This document shows, in pieces, positions 38,101 through 46,110 of a DNA stretch of 64,000 bases. Position 1 is the first letter of the stretch, and every line of letters begins with the position of its first letter. The DNA is from Paraburkholderia graminis C4D1M (lineage in GTDB: Bacteria > Pseudomonadota > Gammaproteobacteria > Burkholderiales > Burkholderiaceae). The notes under the pieces were generated by a model. The model did no database searches. It was not told where the DNA came from and worked only from the letters and a program-made list of their open reading frames with translations. The position numbers and the translations under genes were made by a program. The stretch spans positions 114,819 through 178,818 of the forward strand of contig NZ_ABLD01000012.1 of assembly GCF_000172415.1 (NCBI RefSeq), in the 5' to 3' direction.

Positions 38101-38215
38101 AATTTTTATAATTAGCAGTCATGTTCTTGACGATGTCCTCTGCGAGCCGAACGAGTTCGGTCGCAAAGGGAATCAGAGCAAGAACTAGACGCTGTACGAA
38201 AGTAAATTTTTTCAT
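38072..38215 (-). CDS. 47-residue ORF overlapping the RT start
   Basis: ATG 38215 is preceded by GGAGAAAGCTGCT (good ribosome site). It encodes MKKFTFVQRLVLALIPFATE followed by LVRLAEDIVKNMT, an amphipathic or weakly hydrophobic helix with a basic start, ending in TGA at 38072, 29 bp inside the RT gene in another frame. It could be a leader for coupling RT translation or a small partner protein. No homologue is recognised. Confidence 0.5.
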   Translation of the reverse strand: MKKFTFVQRLVLALIPFATELVRLAEDIVKNMTANYKNYGTSLGFQV

Positions 38216-38312
38216 AGCAGCTTTCTCCATTCAATCCCGGCTTGTCTAGCGCTGTGCGCAATGACTACAAATCAAAACTGATATGCATATTGGAAATATT
38301 ATCCGCAATGCT

Positions 38313-38324
38313 ATATCGCGATAT
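38313..38324. promoter_or_regulatory. 12-bp palindrome upstream of RT cassette
   Basis: ATATCGCGATAT is a perfect palindrome about 100 bp upstream of the small ORF. A second one, ATATGCATAT, is at 38281-38290. They lie in the AT-rich stretch where the minus-strand promoter is expected, so they may be operators. Confidence 0.35.
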
Positions 38325-38344
38325 CACATAGTGACGCAATGGAG

Positions 38345-38369
38345 GATAGGCGCCAACATGGTGCCTATC
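38345..38369 (-). ncRNA. Strong hairpin upstream of RT cassette (candidate structured RNA)
   Basis: GATAGGCGCCA (38345-38355) pairs with TGGTGCCTATC (38359-38369) over 11 bp with one wobble and a 3-base loop. It lacks a T-run on either side, so it is not an ordinary terminator. It lies about 130 bp upstream of the small ORF/RT. Several defence RTs use an upstream structured RNA as template or cofactor; whether this is one is unknown. Confidence 0.3.
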
Positions 38370-38610
38370 GCCGGGAAGATAAACACTACCAAAATGCACC
38401 GAAACACGCAAGTAAATATGACTTGAAAAATGCGCAATCGGTAAAAACGCGTGATTTTAGGTGCGGGCGGGCTGATTACGGGTGCGGAAGGTAGGTAGTC
38501 CCTGCAGTGCTCGGGTCACCACCGCGTGGTCTTGTGGGGAGCGGCTAGCGAGGCACCGCCTTCCGGGAGCGAGCAAGCTGCGAAAGGAAATCGAGGGTGT
38601 GAGCGCAAAA

Positions 38611-38638
38611 AAAGGCGCTGGAAAAAGCTCCAGCGGCC
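38611..38638 (+). terminator. Intrinsic terminator-like hairpin
   Basis: CGCTGGA-AAAAGC-TCCAGCG followed by GCC and a run of five T. Plus-strand orientation, with no plus-strand gene obvious upstream, so it may be a remnant of a lost gene. Confidence 0.5.
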
Positions 38639-38698
38639 TTTTTACATTAATTCTAGCTACGTCCTGTCTGGTAAGGCTCAGCGGCAGGTAAGAGCCCC

Positions 38699-38738
38699 CG
38701 TAACCGAAACTAAATCGAGGCCTCGTAACCGAAATTAA
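38699..38738. repeat. Two 15-bp direct repeats CGTAACCGAAAYTAA
   Basis: Copies are at 38699-38713 and 38724-38738, 25 bp apart, differing at one base. They stand between the island and the glmS-like relic, the place where a Tn7-like element would have its end with repeated transposase-binding sites. No matching copy was found at the left island edge. Confidence 0.45.
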
Positions 38739-38774
38739 TGCAACTCAGCAAGCAGCAGCCCCCCATCGCCTCAC

Positions 38775-38822
38775 TCACTCCACCGTCACCAACTTCGCCA
38801 CATTCCACGGTTTGTCGACATC
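38775..38822 (-). pseudogene. Relic of the glmS 3' end (attTn7-like sequence)
   Basis: Read on the minus strand, these 48 bases encode DVDKPWNVAKLVTVE followed by TGA; the C-terminus of GlmS is typically DVDxPRNLAKSVTVE. Twelve of fifteen residues agree with the Burkholderia form. Sequence before it does not continue into GlmS. The last codons of glmS are the recognition site of Tn7-type TnsD proteins, so this relic next to a transposon-rich island is notable. Confidence 0.55.
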
Positions 38823-39006
38823 GGATTGGAAGACGTCGCTATTTTTCCGTCGTCGACAAACCCAAGCTATTAAGAAAAAAGCCACCTAGCTTCATCTGAC
38901 ATTAGGCCATCGCTATGACTAGGTAGCCGGCGGCAGTGTTGTTCGAAGGCGAGACCGCCGGCGACTATCGCGAACCCCAGTCCGGGACTTCTCACTAAAA
39001 ACACAA

Positions 39007-39034
39007 CGGCCACCTCATAAAGGTGGCCGTTTTT
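39007..39034 (-). terminator. Intrinsic terminator downstream of gyrB
   Basis: The perfect stem GGCCACCT-CATAA-AGGTGGCC is flanked by AC runs on one side and GTTTTT on the other. The T-run is on the plus strand, and minus-strand transcripts from gyrB would also form the stem, though with fewer U residues. Likely the end of the dnaA-dnaN-gyrB unit. Confidence 0.55.
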
Positions 39035-39154
39035 CCTTTCGGAATAGCGCTTAACGGGACGTCATCAGCTTGAGCTATCGGGACGCATCATTCAATAAAA
39101 GTCTCAATGGATGCCTCCCAAAATCTCACCTTATGGTTCCCGCTACACCTACCC

Positions 39155-41626
39155 TCAAACATCAATATTCCCCGCCCTCAACGCATTCGACTCAATGAAA
39201 GCCCGCCGCGGCTCAACATCATCCCCCATCAGCGTCGTGAAAATGCCATCAGCCGCGATAGCATCCTCAATCTGCACACGAAGAAGACGACGCACGGTCG
39301 GGTCCATCGTAGTCTCCCAAAGCTGCCCGGGGTTCATCTCACCGAGCCCCTTATAGCGTTGCTTCGAGATATTGCGTTCGGCATCAGCCAGCAACCACTT
39401 CATCGCAGACTTGAAGTCAGTAACAGCCATACTCCGCTCACCGCGCTTGATAACGGCGCCAGCGCCAATCAACCCCTTAAACGTATTCGCGGTGTTCACC
39501 AACTGCTGGTAGTCGGCAGTCAATTGAAACTCTTCATCGAACACGGAGATTTTCTGATTGCCGTGATGCGTCCGCGCGACCTTCAGCGAGCGCAATTCAC
39601 GCACCGGGTCATACATGGTCGTAACCCTAACCTCGGGCTTCAGAGCATCATCGCGAAGCTTAGCCTCAAGCGCTTTAGCCGATGTCTCAGCGGCCGCCTC
39701 GCTGGAAAGGTCAATAACGACCCCGTCCATCACAGCCTCTAGCGCGCCCGCGTCATACAAGCGGCTCAACCGGTTCACCACCGCCTGCGCCAGCAAATAA
39801 GCCCGAGCCAATTCGCCCAACGCATCGCCGGTAATCGGCGTTGCATTCTCAGAAGCCAACAGTTCCGAACCCTGCAACGCGAGCTTGAGGATGTGAGCAT
39901 TAACCTCGCTCTCGTCCTTCAGATACCGCTCGTCCTTGCCCGCCTTGATCTTGAACAACGGCGGCTGCGCGATGTAGATATACCCGCGCTCGATCATCTC
40001 CGGCATCTGCCGATAGAAGAACGTCAGCAGCAGCGTGCGGATGTGCGCGCCGTCCACGTCAGCATCGGTCATGATGATGATGCGGTGATAACGCAGCTTA
40101 TCGAGGTTGTAGTCTTCCTTGCCGATACCGCAGCCGAGCGCCGTGATCAGCGTCACGATCTGCTCCGAAGAAAGCAGCTTGTCATAACGCGCCTTCTCGA
40201 CGTTCAGCACCTTGCCGCGCAGCGGCAAGATTGCCTGGAACTTCCGGTCGCGCCCCTGCTTCGCCGAGCCGCCTGCCGAGTCGCCCTCGACGATATAAAT
40301 CTCCGACTTCGCCGGGTCCTTCTCCTGGCAATCCGCGAGCTTGCCCGGCAAACCGACGCCATCGAGCACGCCCTTGCGGCGCGTCATCTCACGCGCCTTG
40401 CGAGCCGCGTCACGAGCGCGCGCGGCGTCGACGATCTTGCCGCAGATGATCTTCGCGTCGTTCGGCGTTTCCAGCAGGAATTCCTCGAGCGCCTTCGCGA
40501 CCACGTCTTCCACGGGCGCGCGCACTTCCGACGACACCAGCTTGTCCTTCGTCTGCGCGCTGAACTTAGGCTCGGGCACCTTCACCGACAACACGCACGA
40601 AAGCCCTTCGCGCATGTCGTCGCCGGACGTCTCGACCTTCGCCTTCTTCGCGACTTCGTGATCGGCGATGTACTTGTTCAGCACACGCGTCATGGCCGCG
40701 CGCAGGCCGGTCAAGTGCGTGCCGCCGTCGCGCTGCGGAATGTTGTTCGTGAAGCACAGCACGTTTTCGTTGTAGCTGTCGTTCCACTGCATTGCCACTT
40801 CCACGCCCACGCCGTCTTTCTCGCCGCTCACGTGGAAAATGGTCGGATGCAAGACACTCTTGGTCTTGTTGATGTACTCGACAAAACCCTTCACGCCGCC
40901 GACAAACGCGAAATCATCCTCTTTGCCCGTACGCTGATCGGTCAAACGAATCCGCACGCCGTTATTCAGGAACGACAGTTCGCGGATGCGCTTGGCCAGA
41001 ATGTCGTAGTGATATTCGACGTTGCCGAAGATCGTCTCGTCGGCCATGAAATGCACTTCGGTGCCGCGGTTTTCGGTATCGCCCACCACTTGAATCGGCG
41101 ACACGGCCACGCCGTCGATCTCTTCGATCACGCGATTCTGCGGCACGCCACGGTGGAATTCCATGAAGTGCTTTTTGCCGTCGCGGCGAATCGTCAAACG
41201 CAGCCACGCCGACAGCGCGTTCACGCACGACACGCCGACGCCGTGCAAGCCGCCCGACACCTTGTAGCTGTTCTGGTCGAACTTGCCGCCGGCGTGCAAC
41301 TCGGTCATCACGATTTCGGCGGCGCTGCGCTTCGGCTCGTGCTTGTCGTCCATCTTGAGACCGGTCGGCACGCCGCGGCCGTTGTCGGTGATCGAGATGG
41401 AGTTGTCCGCGTGAATGATCACCTGGATGTCGTTGCAATAGCCGGCCAACGCTTCGTCGATCGAGTTGTCGAGCACTTCGAACACGAGGTGGTGCAAACC
41501 GGTGCCATCCGATGTATCCCCGATGTACATCCCCGGCCGCTTGCGCACCGCCTCCAGACCTTCGAGGATCTGAATGGACGAGGCGCCGTAGCTGTTGTCG
41601 GGTTGCGTATTGTTCGTTTCAGTCAT
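39155..41626 (-). CDS. gyrB: DNA gyrase subunit B
   Basis: An 823-residue GyrB. GHKL ATPase motifs are LDNSIDEALAG and NGRGVP, then GGLHGVGVSCVNAL; the TOPRIM domain has EGDSAGGSAKQGRDR and DADVDGAHIRTL; the C-terminal QRYKGLGEMNPGQLWETTMDP contacts GyrA. It introduces negative supercoils with GyrA. The start is set at ATG 41626 (MTETNN), the usual start in this group; ATG 41647 is 7 codons upstream. The length, including the ~165-residue insert of Gram-negative GyrB, is normal. Last gene of dnaA-dnaN-gyrB. Confidence 0.97.
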   Translation of the reverse strand: MTETNNTQPDNSYGASSIQILEGLEAVRKRPGMYIGDTSDGTGLHHLVFEVLDNSIDEALAGYCNDIQVIIHADNSISITDNGRGVPTGLKMDDKHEPKRSAAEIVMTELHAGGKFDQNSYKVSGGLHGVGVSCVNALSAWLRLTIRRDGKKHFMEFHRGVPQNRVIEEIDGVAVSPIQVVGDTENRGTEVHFMADETIFGNVEYHYDILAKRIRELSFLNNGVRIRLTDQRTGKEDDFAFVGGVKGFVEYINKTKSVLHPTIFHVSGEKDGVGVEVAMQWNDSYNENVLCFTNNIPQRDGGTHLTGLRAAMTRVLNKYIADHEVAKKAKVETSGDDMREGLSCVLSVKVPEPKFSAQTKDKLVSSEVRAPVEDVVAKALEEFLLETPNDAKIICGKIVDAARARDAARKAREMTRRKGVLDGVGLPGKLADCQEKDPAKSEIYIVEGDSAGGSAKQGRDRKFQAILPLRGKVLNVEKARYDKLLSSEQIVTLITALGCGIGKEDYNLDKLRYHRIIIMTDADVDGAHIRTLLLTFFYRQMPEMIERGYIYIAQPPLFKIKAGKDERYLKDESEVNAHILKLALQGSELLASENATPITGDALGELARAYLLAQAVVNRLSRLYDAGALEAVMDGVVIDLSSEAAAETSAKALEAKLRDDALKPEVRVTTMYDPVRELRSLKVARTHHGNQKISVFDEEFQLTADYQQLVNTANTFKGLIGAGAVIKRGERSMAVTDFKSAMKWLLADAERNISKQRYKGLGEMNPGQLWETTMDPTVRRLLRVQIEDAIAADGIFTTLMGDDVEPRRAFIESNALRAGNIDV

Positions 41627-41739
41627 GGATTTTTTCCGGTTCTGCATTACTGCTGGGTTGCTGCTCGGGACTTTTCAAAACACCATAAAAATGCCAAAGG
41701 GGCGCTGCGCCCCTTGGTGTGTTCTTGGTGTTGGACGCG

Positions 41740-42843
41740 TTAGATGCGCATCGGCATCACGACGTATTTGAATTCGTCGTTCTCGGGAATCGTGATCAGC
41801 GCACTCGAGCTGGCGTCGCCAAGGCTCACTTGCAGCGTGTCGACCTTCAGGTTCGCGAGCACGTCGAGCAGATACGTGACGTTGAACCCGATATCGACGC
41901 TGTCGCCGTCGTACGCGATTTCCAGTTCTTCCTGCGCCTCTTCCTGGTCGGCGTTGGTCGACATGATCTTCAACTGGCCCGGCTCGATGATGCAGCGCAC
42001 GCCCTTGAATTTGTCCGACGTCAGAATCGCGGCGCGTTGCAGCGAACGCTGCAATTCTTCACGGCCGATCACGAACTGATTCTTGTGCGACTTCGGAATC
42101 ACGCGCTGGAAGTCGGGGAATTTGCCTTCCACCAGCTTCGACACGAGTTCGACCTGGCCAAACGTGAACTTCACCTGCGTTTGCGCGATGTCGATCTTCA
42201 GCGTGTCGTCGATGTCTTCCAGCAGACGCTGCAACTCCAGAATCGTCTTACGCGGAATGATCACTTCCTGGCGCGCAAACGAGCCTTCAATCTTCATCGA
42301 CGAAAACGCGAGGCGGTGGCCGTCTGTCGCGACCGCCATCAACTGGTCGCCGTCCACCACCAGCAGCATGCCGTTCAGGTAGTAGCGAATGTCCTGCTGG
42401 GCCATCGAAAAATGGACCATGCCGAGCAACTGGCGGAACGTCTTTTGGGGAACCACAAGGTTCGCGCCGTAGTCTTTAGCTTGCGCGACGGTCGGGAACT
42501 CGTCCGCGGCGAGCGTTTGCAGCGCGAAGCGGCTCTTGCCGGATTGCACCGTCAGACGCTTGTCGTTCAGCGTGAGCGTGACCTGGCCGTCGGGCATGGC
42601 GCGCAGGATGTCGAGGAGCTTTCGCGCTGCCACCGTGGTCGCCACGGTATCGCCGCCCACGCCGAAATCGGCGCGCGTGGTGATCTGCAACTCCAGGTCG
42701 GTTGACAGGAACGACACGTCGGGACCGTTCTTGGTAATCAGCAAATTGGCGAGGATCGGCAACGTATGGCGGCGTTCGACAATGCCGCTCACGGTTTGCA
42801 GCGGCCTGAGGAGGTTATCGCGTTCGGTCTTGACCAGTTGCAT
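41740..42843 (-). CDS. dnaN: DNA polymerase III beta sliding clamp
   Basis: A 367-residue clamp with the three repeated domains of DnaN. N-terminal MQLVKTERDNLLRPLQTVSG and the C-terminal YVVMPMRI (ends in the usual VxPMRL/I) are clear. It encircles DNA and tethers polymerase III. It lies between dnaA (236 bp upstream) and gyrB (113 bp downstream), the conserved order. Confidence 0.98.
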   Translation of the reverse strand: MQLVKTERDNLLRPLQTVSGIVERRHTLPILANLLITKNGPDVSFLSTDLELQITTRADFGVGGDTVATTVAARKLLDILRAMPDGQVTLTLNDKRLTVQSGKSRFALQTLAADEFPTVAQAKDYGANLVVPQKTFRQLLGMVHFSMAQQDIRYYLNGMLLVVDGDQLMAVATDGHRLAFSSMKIEGSFARQEVIIPRKTILELQRLLEDIDDTLKIDIAQTQVKFTFGQVELVSKLVEGKFPDFQRVIPKSHKNQFVIGREELQRSLQRAAILTSDKFKGVRCIIEPGQLKIMSTNADQEEAQEELEIAYDGDSVDIGFNVTYLLDVLANLKVDTLQVSLGDASSSALITIPENDEFKYVVMPMRI

Positions 42844-43079
42844 AGAGTTCCTTCGTTGATATAACGGCCTGCGCGCCTTCGAGCCGTTCAAGGCATTTCC
42901 GGCATGCTGCCGTGGCTCCCCGCCGGCGCCACGCAGCGCCCGTCACGGCGTGAAATCCGCCCGCGGCCGCGCCGGGCGGTTAAACCTGTATTGTGCCTGA
43001 AAAAGGAACCGCCTCACTAAATTGGGGGCGACTTTGGAAATAAACAGGTCGATTTTCCCGCCCACCACCTAGCCCTTGC

Positions 43080-44708
43080 CTAGCCCTTCAGCGTCTGCTC
43101 CAGCACGTGCAATTCGTGATTCAGCTGCGCGTCCTTGCTGCGCTCGTCGGCGATTTTGCGCACCGCGTGCAGCACTGTGGTGTGGTCGCGTCCCCCGAAA
43201 AGCTCCCCGATTTCCGGCAGGCTTTTCTGCGTGAGCTCCTTCGCCAGATACATCGCGATCTGCCGCGGCCGCGCGATGTTCGCCGGACGCTTCTTCGAAT
43301 ACATGTCCGCGACCTTGATGCTGTAGAAGTCAGCGACGGTCTTCTGAATGTTCTCCACCGAAATCTGCCGGTTCTGTACCGTCAGCAGATCTTTCAGCGC
43401 TTCTTTCGTCAGTTCGATCGTGATCTCGCGGCCGTGGAACTTCGAGTACGCGAGAATTTTCCGCAGCGCGCCTTCCAGTTCCCGCACATTCGAGCGCAAA
43501 TGTTTCGCGACGAAAAACGCCACGTCCTCATTCAGGCTCACGAATTCCGACTGCGCCTTGCGCATCAGAATCGCGACGCGCATTTCCAGCTCGGGCGGCT
43601 CGATGGCGACCGTCAGGCCGGAGTCGAAGCGCGAGATCAGACGGTCGTCGATACCCGAAATTTCCTTCGGATACGTGTCGCTGGTGATGATCACCTGCGC
43701 CTTGTTCGCGACGAGCGCCTCGAACGCGTAGAAGAACTCCTCCTGCGTGCGCGACTTGCCCGAAAAGAACTGAATATCGTCGATCAGCAGCAGATCCAGC
43801 GAGTGGTAGTAGCGCTTGAAGTCGTCGAACGCCTTACGCTGGTAAGCCTTCACGACATCGGACACGTACTGTTCCGCGTGGATGTAGCGGATGCGCGCGC
43901 CGGCCTTGTCCATCAGCAACTGGTTGCCGATTGCGTGGATCAGGTGAGTCTTGCCGAGGCCCACGCCGCCATACAGGAACAGCGGGTTGTACGAGATGCC
44001 GGGATTGTCCGCGACCTGGATTGCCGCGGCGCGCGCCAGCTGGTTCGCCTTACCGGTCACGAAGTTGTCGAAGGTCAGAACCGGGTTTAGCTTGGAACGC
44101 TCGTACATGGAGTCGTTCTCGCCGTTGCCATTCGAACTCGCGCTCTGGCCCGGACGCCATGTGCGGCGCGCCGCGGCGGCTTCGTTCGCGTCGAGGCTCG
44201 GCAGATCGAGGTCGGCGGCATCTTCGGCCGCCGCGCGTGCGTTGGCGTTGTGCTCGGCTGCCGCGCGGGCATTCGCGTTGAGGTTGGCCATTGCGCTGTT
44301 AGCGCTGTTCGGGCCGTTCGCGCGCGTGGCCTGCGCCGCTTGCACGGCGCCAACGGCCGCGTCCACGGCAGCGGCATTGCCCGCGCTGCCGCCCATGGAA
44401 TTCGGCGCGGAAGCCGGACGCGCCGGAGCCGGCGCCGCTGCCGCAGGAGCGCGCATGCCGGCTTTCGGGTCCAGTACGAATTGCACGTCGACAGGCGCCT
44501 GCCAGAAATCGCGGGCCATATCAGCGATGCGACCGGAGAACTGGCTCTTGACCCAGTCGAGCTTGAAGCGGTTCGGCGCGGCAATGCTGAGCGTGTTCGC
44601 AGCGGCGTCGAAGGCGACCGGGGCCAACGGTTTGATCCACGTCACGTACTGCTGGGGCGTGAGCTCACGCTCCAGCAATGCGGAACAGTGTTGCCAGAAT
44701 TCGTTCAT
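43080..44708 (-). CDS. dnaA: Chromosomal replication initiator DnaA
   Basis: A 542-residue DnaA. Domain I (about 1-80) is followed by an Ala/Asn/Pro-rich domain II of ~130 residues with repeated NANARAAAE, longer than in E. coli (467 residues total) as in other Burkholderiaceae. Domain III has Walker A GGVGLGKTHL and Walker B LLIDDIQFF; domain IV has the DnaA-box-binding signature RDHTTVLHAVRKI. It unwinds oriC and loads DnaB. Upstream lies a 382-bp region with one perfect DnaA box. Confidence 0.98.
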   Translation of the reverse strand: MNEFWQHCSALLERELTPQQYVTWIKPLAPVAFDAAANTLSIAAPNRFKLDWVKSQFSGRIADMARDFWQAPVDVQFVLDPKAGMRAPAAAAPAPARPASAPNSMGGSAGNAAAVDAAVGAVQAAQATRANGPNSANSAMANLNANARAAAEHNANARAAAEDAADLDLPSLDANEAAAARRTWRPGQSASSNGNGENDSMYERSKLNPVLTFDNFVTGKANQLARAAAIQVADNPGISYNPLFLYGGVGLGKTHLIHAIGNQLLMDKAGARIRYIHAEQYVSDVVKAYQRKAFDDFKRYYHSLDLLLIDDIQFFSGKSRTQEEFFYAFEALVANKAQVIITSDTYPKEISGIDDRLISRFDSGLTVAIEPPELEMRVAILMRKAQSEFVSLNEDVAFFVAKHLRSNVRELEGALRKILAYSKFHGREITIELTKEALKDLLTVQNRQISVENIQKTVADFYSIKVADMYSKKRPANIARPRQIAMYLAKELTQKSLPEIGELFGGRDHTTVLHAVRKIADERSKDAQLNHELHVLEQTLKG

Positions 44709-45090
44709 CGAGTGCTGTCGTTATGGTGTGCACGCGGTTCGCCGCAGCCCCCGTCGCGCGCACGCAACAAGGCCCGGAGCAGCCAGGCGTAACAGCTCCA
44801 GGCGCTTGCGCCACAAGGGTTTGCGGGACAAGCGAGCCGGAGCGGCGTGCAATATTTTTGGGAAGTAAGGCGAGATTCTAACGCCAAATCGGAGGCGAAA
44901 GGGAGTTATCCACAGGGACGGATCATCCGCCGAAGCGGGCCGCGCGCTCGCGCCGCGCCGGCTAAACTATTGACGGTCAACGAAAAACGGGTTTAAATAG
45001 CGGGTTCCGCGAAAACCAATTCAGTAAACCTCCGGCCATTGCGCTTTCAGCGATGATCGCGCGGTTTTTTTTCGATCAAGTGAGAGCAAC
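44709..45090. other. dnaA-rpmH intergenic region, candidate part of oriC
   Basis: 382 bp between divergent dnaA and rpmH. It has one perfect DnaA box (44906-44914) and AT-rich stretches around 44964-45000. Only one consensus box was found, and none in the dnaA-dnaN gap, so the exact origin is not proven by this sequence; it may use weaker boxes. Confidence 0.5.
44906..44914 (+). promoter_or_regulatory. DnaA box TTATCCACA
   Basis: A perfect consensus about 200 bp upstream of dnaA. It probably serves dnaA autoregulation and/or oriC. Confidence 0.75.
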
Positions 45091-45225
45091 ATGAAACGTA
45101 CTTACCAACCTTCCGTTACCCGTCGCAAGCGCACCCACGGCTTTCGCGTTCGCATGAAGACCGCTGGCGGCCGCAAGGTCATCAACGCACGTCGCGCGAA
45201 GGGCCGCAAGCGCCTCGCCATCTAA
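45091..45225 (+). CDS. rpmH: 50S ribosomal protein L34
   Basis: A 44-residue, highly basic L34: MKRTYQPS then [12 protein letters not shown] and [12 protein letters not shown], the universal pattern. The start ATG 45091 has GTGAGAGCAAC upstream. First gene of the rpmH-rnpA-yidD-yidC-mnmE run. It lies divergent from dnaA. Confidence 0.98.
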
Positions 45226-45239
45226 GGCAGGCGAGCGGA

Positions 45240-45737
45240 TTGCGCGCTCTGTCCGTGCCAGGCGACAACCGCGGCGAAGCGGAATCGGCAGAGGCGCCGC
45301 AGCAGGGCTCCGTACCGTTGCGAGCGCAAGCCGCCTTTCCCAAAGCCGCAAGGCTACTGAAAACGGATGAATTTTCATCCGTTTTTCGTTTGCGCCCCTG
45401 GCGCCGCACCGCGCACTTCGTCGTGTACGGCCGGCCCACCGGCAATGACGCTCGCCTCGGCCTCGTGATCGGCAAGAAGTATGCGCCGCGCGCGGCCACG
45501 CGTAATCTGGTGCGCCGGATCGCGCGCGAAGCCTTCCGGTTGCGTCGCGCGGAATTCGGCGGTTGGGATGTGCTGCTGCGTTTGCACACGCGCTTTGACA
45601 AGAAGGCTTTGCCGAGCGCCGCGTCGCCGCCGTTGAAGGCGCTGTGCCGCAGCGAAATCGAGGCGCTGCTCGACAAGGCAGCGCGCGAAATCACCCGTCG
45701 TCAGGCGCCGCCCGCGGAAGCGCCCAGGACGGAATGA
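45240..45737 (+). CDS. rnpA: Ribonuclease P protein component
   Basis: A 165-residue protein. The RNase P protein core begins at about residue 30 (AFPKAARLLKTDEFSSVF) and includes LGLVIGKKYAPRAATRNLVRRIAREAFRL, of which KKYAPRAATRN-x-x-RR is the RNA-binding RNR motif. It assists the RNA subunit in tRNA 5' processing. TTG 45240 gives the longest frame; the first ~25 residues are unconserved, so a GTG further on could be the true start. It follows rpmH by 14 bp. Confidence 0.93.
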   Translation: MRALSVPGDNRGEAESAEAPQQGSVPLRAQAAFPKAARLLKTDEFSSVFRLRPWRRTAHFVVYGRPTGNDARLGLVIGKKYAPRAATRNLVRRIAREAFRLRRAEFGGWDVLLRLHTRFDKKALPSAASPPLKALCRSEIEALLDKAAREITRRQAPPAEAPRTE

Positions 45738-45849
45738 CGTTCAGATGACCGCCCGCCTTTTCGCTCGTGCCGCCACAGCTTCGGCAGCCACGGCCAGCGG
45801 GCGTCGTCCGGTATTTCACGTTGCGCGGCGCCGTCCGGCCGCATGAGCC

Positions 45850-46080
45850 ATGCAAACGGTACTCATCGCTTTATTGCGCTTTTACAAGCTTGCCGTCAGC
45901 CCCATGCTCGGCAACCGGTGCCGTTTTTACCCTTCCTGCTCTGATTACGCGCGCGAAGCAATCCAGTATCATGGCGCCGCGCGCGGGACTTATCTCGCCG
46001 CCAGGCGTATTTGCCGCTGCCATCCGTTTTCCGCGGGCGGCATCGATCTCGTCCCGCCTCCCACTTCTGAAAAGCGCTGA
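45850..46080 (+). CDS. yidD: Membrane protein insertion efficiency factor YidD
   Basis: A 76-residue YidD: LLRFYKLAVSPMLGNRCRFY, PSCSDYAREAI and CRCHPFSAGG are the full family signature with its conserved Cys residues. It is a small inner-membrane-associated protein that aids YidC-dependent insertion. It lies between rnpA and yidC, as in most bacteria. Confidence 0.96.
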   Translation: MQTVLIALLRFYKLAVSPMLGNRCRFYPSCSDYAREAIQYHGAARGTYLAARRICRCHPFSAGGIDLVPPPTSEKR

Positions 46081-46110
46081 TGCGCCGTTCCATCGACACT
46101 GAGACAACGC

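Larger units (their letters stand above)
38216..39154. other. Non-coding boundary region between RT cassette and gyrB
   Basis: 939 bp without a convincing gene. From left: the AT-rich promoter side of the RT cassette with palindromes and a hairpin (38281-38369), a terminator near 38611-38638, two 15-bp direct repeats (38699, 38724), a relic of the glmS 3' end (38775-38822), an 8-bp GC-rich inverted repeat GCCGGCGG/CCGCCGGC around 38927-38967, and the terminator of gyrB near 39007. It looks like an island boundary. Confidence 0.5.

Noticed and set aside
38917..38990. Possible tRNA or tRNA fragment as an integration site (GTTCGAA-like triplet present)
   Set aside because: No acceptor stem, anticodon arm or CCA-end pairing could be formed; the inverted GC repeats do not make a cloverleaf.
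39893..41743. A 616-residue plus-strand frame across gyrB
   Set aside because: Antisense shadow of gyrB with shadow-type composition.
45182..45694. Minus-strand ORF across rnpA
   Set aside because: Shadow of rnpA; no start site or family features.
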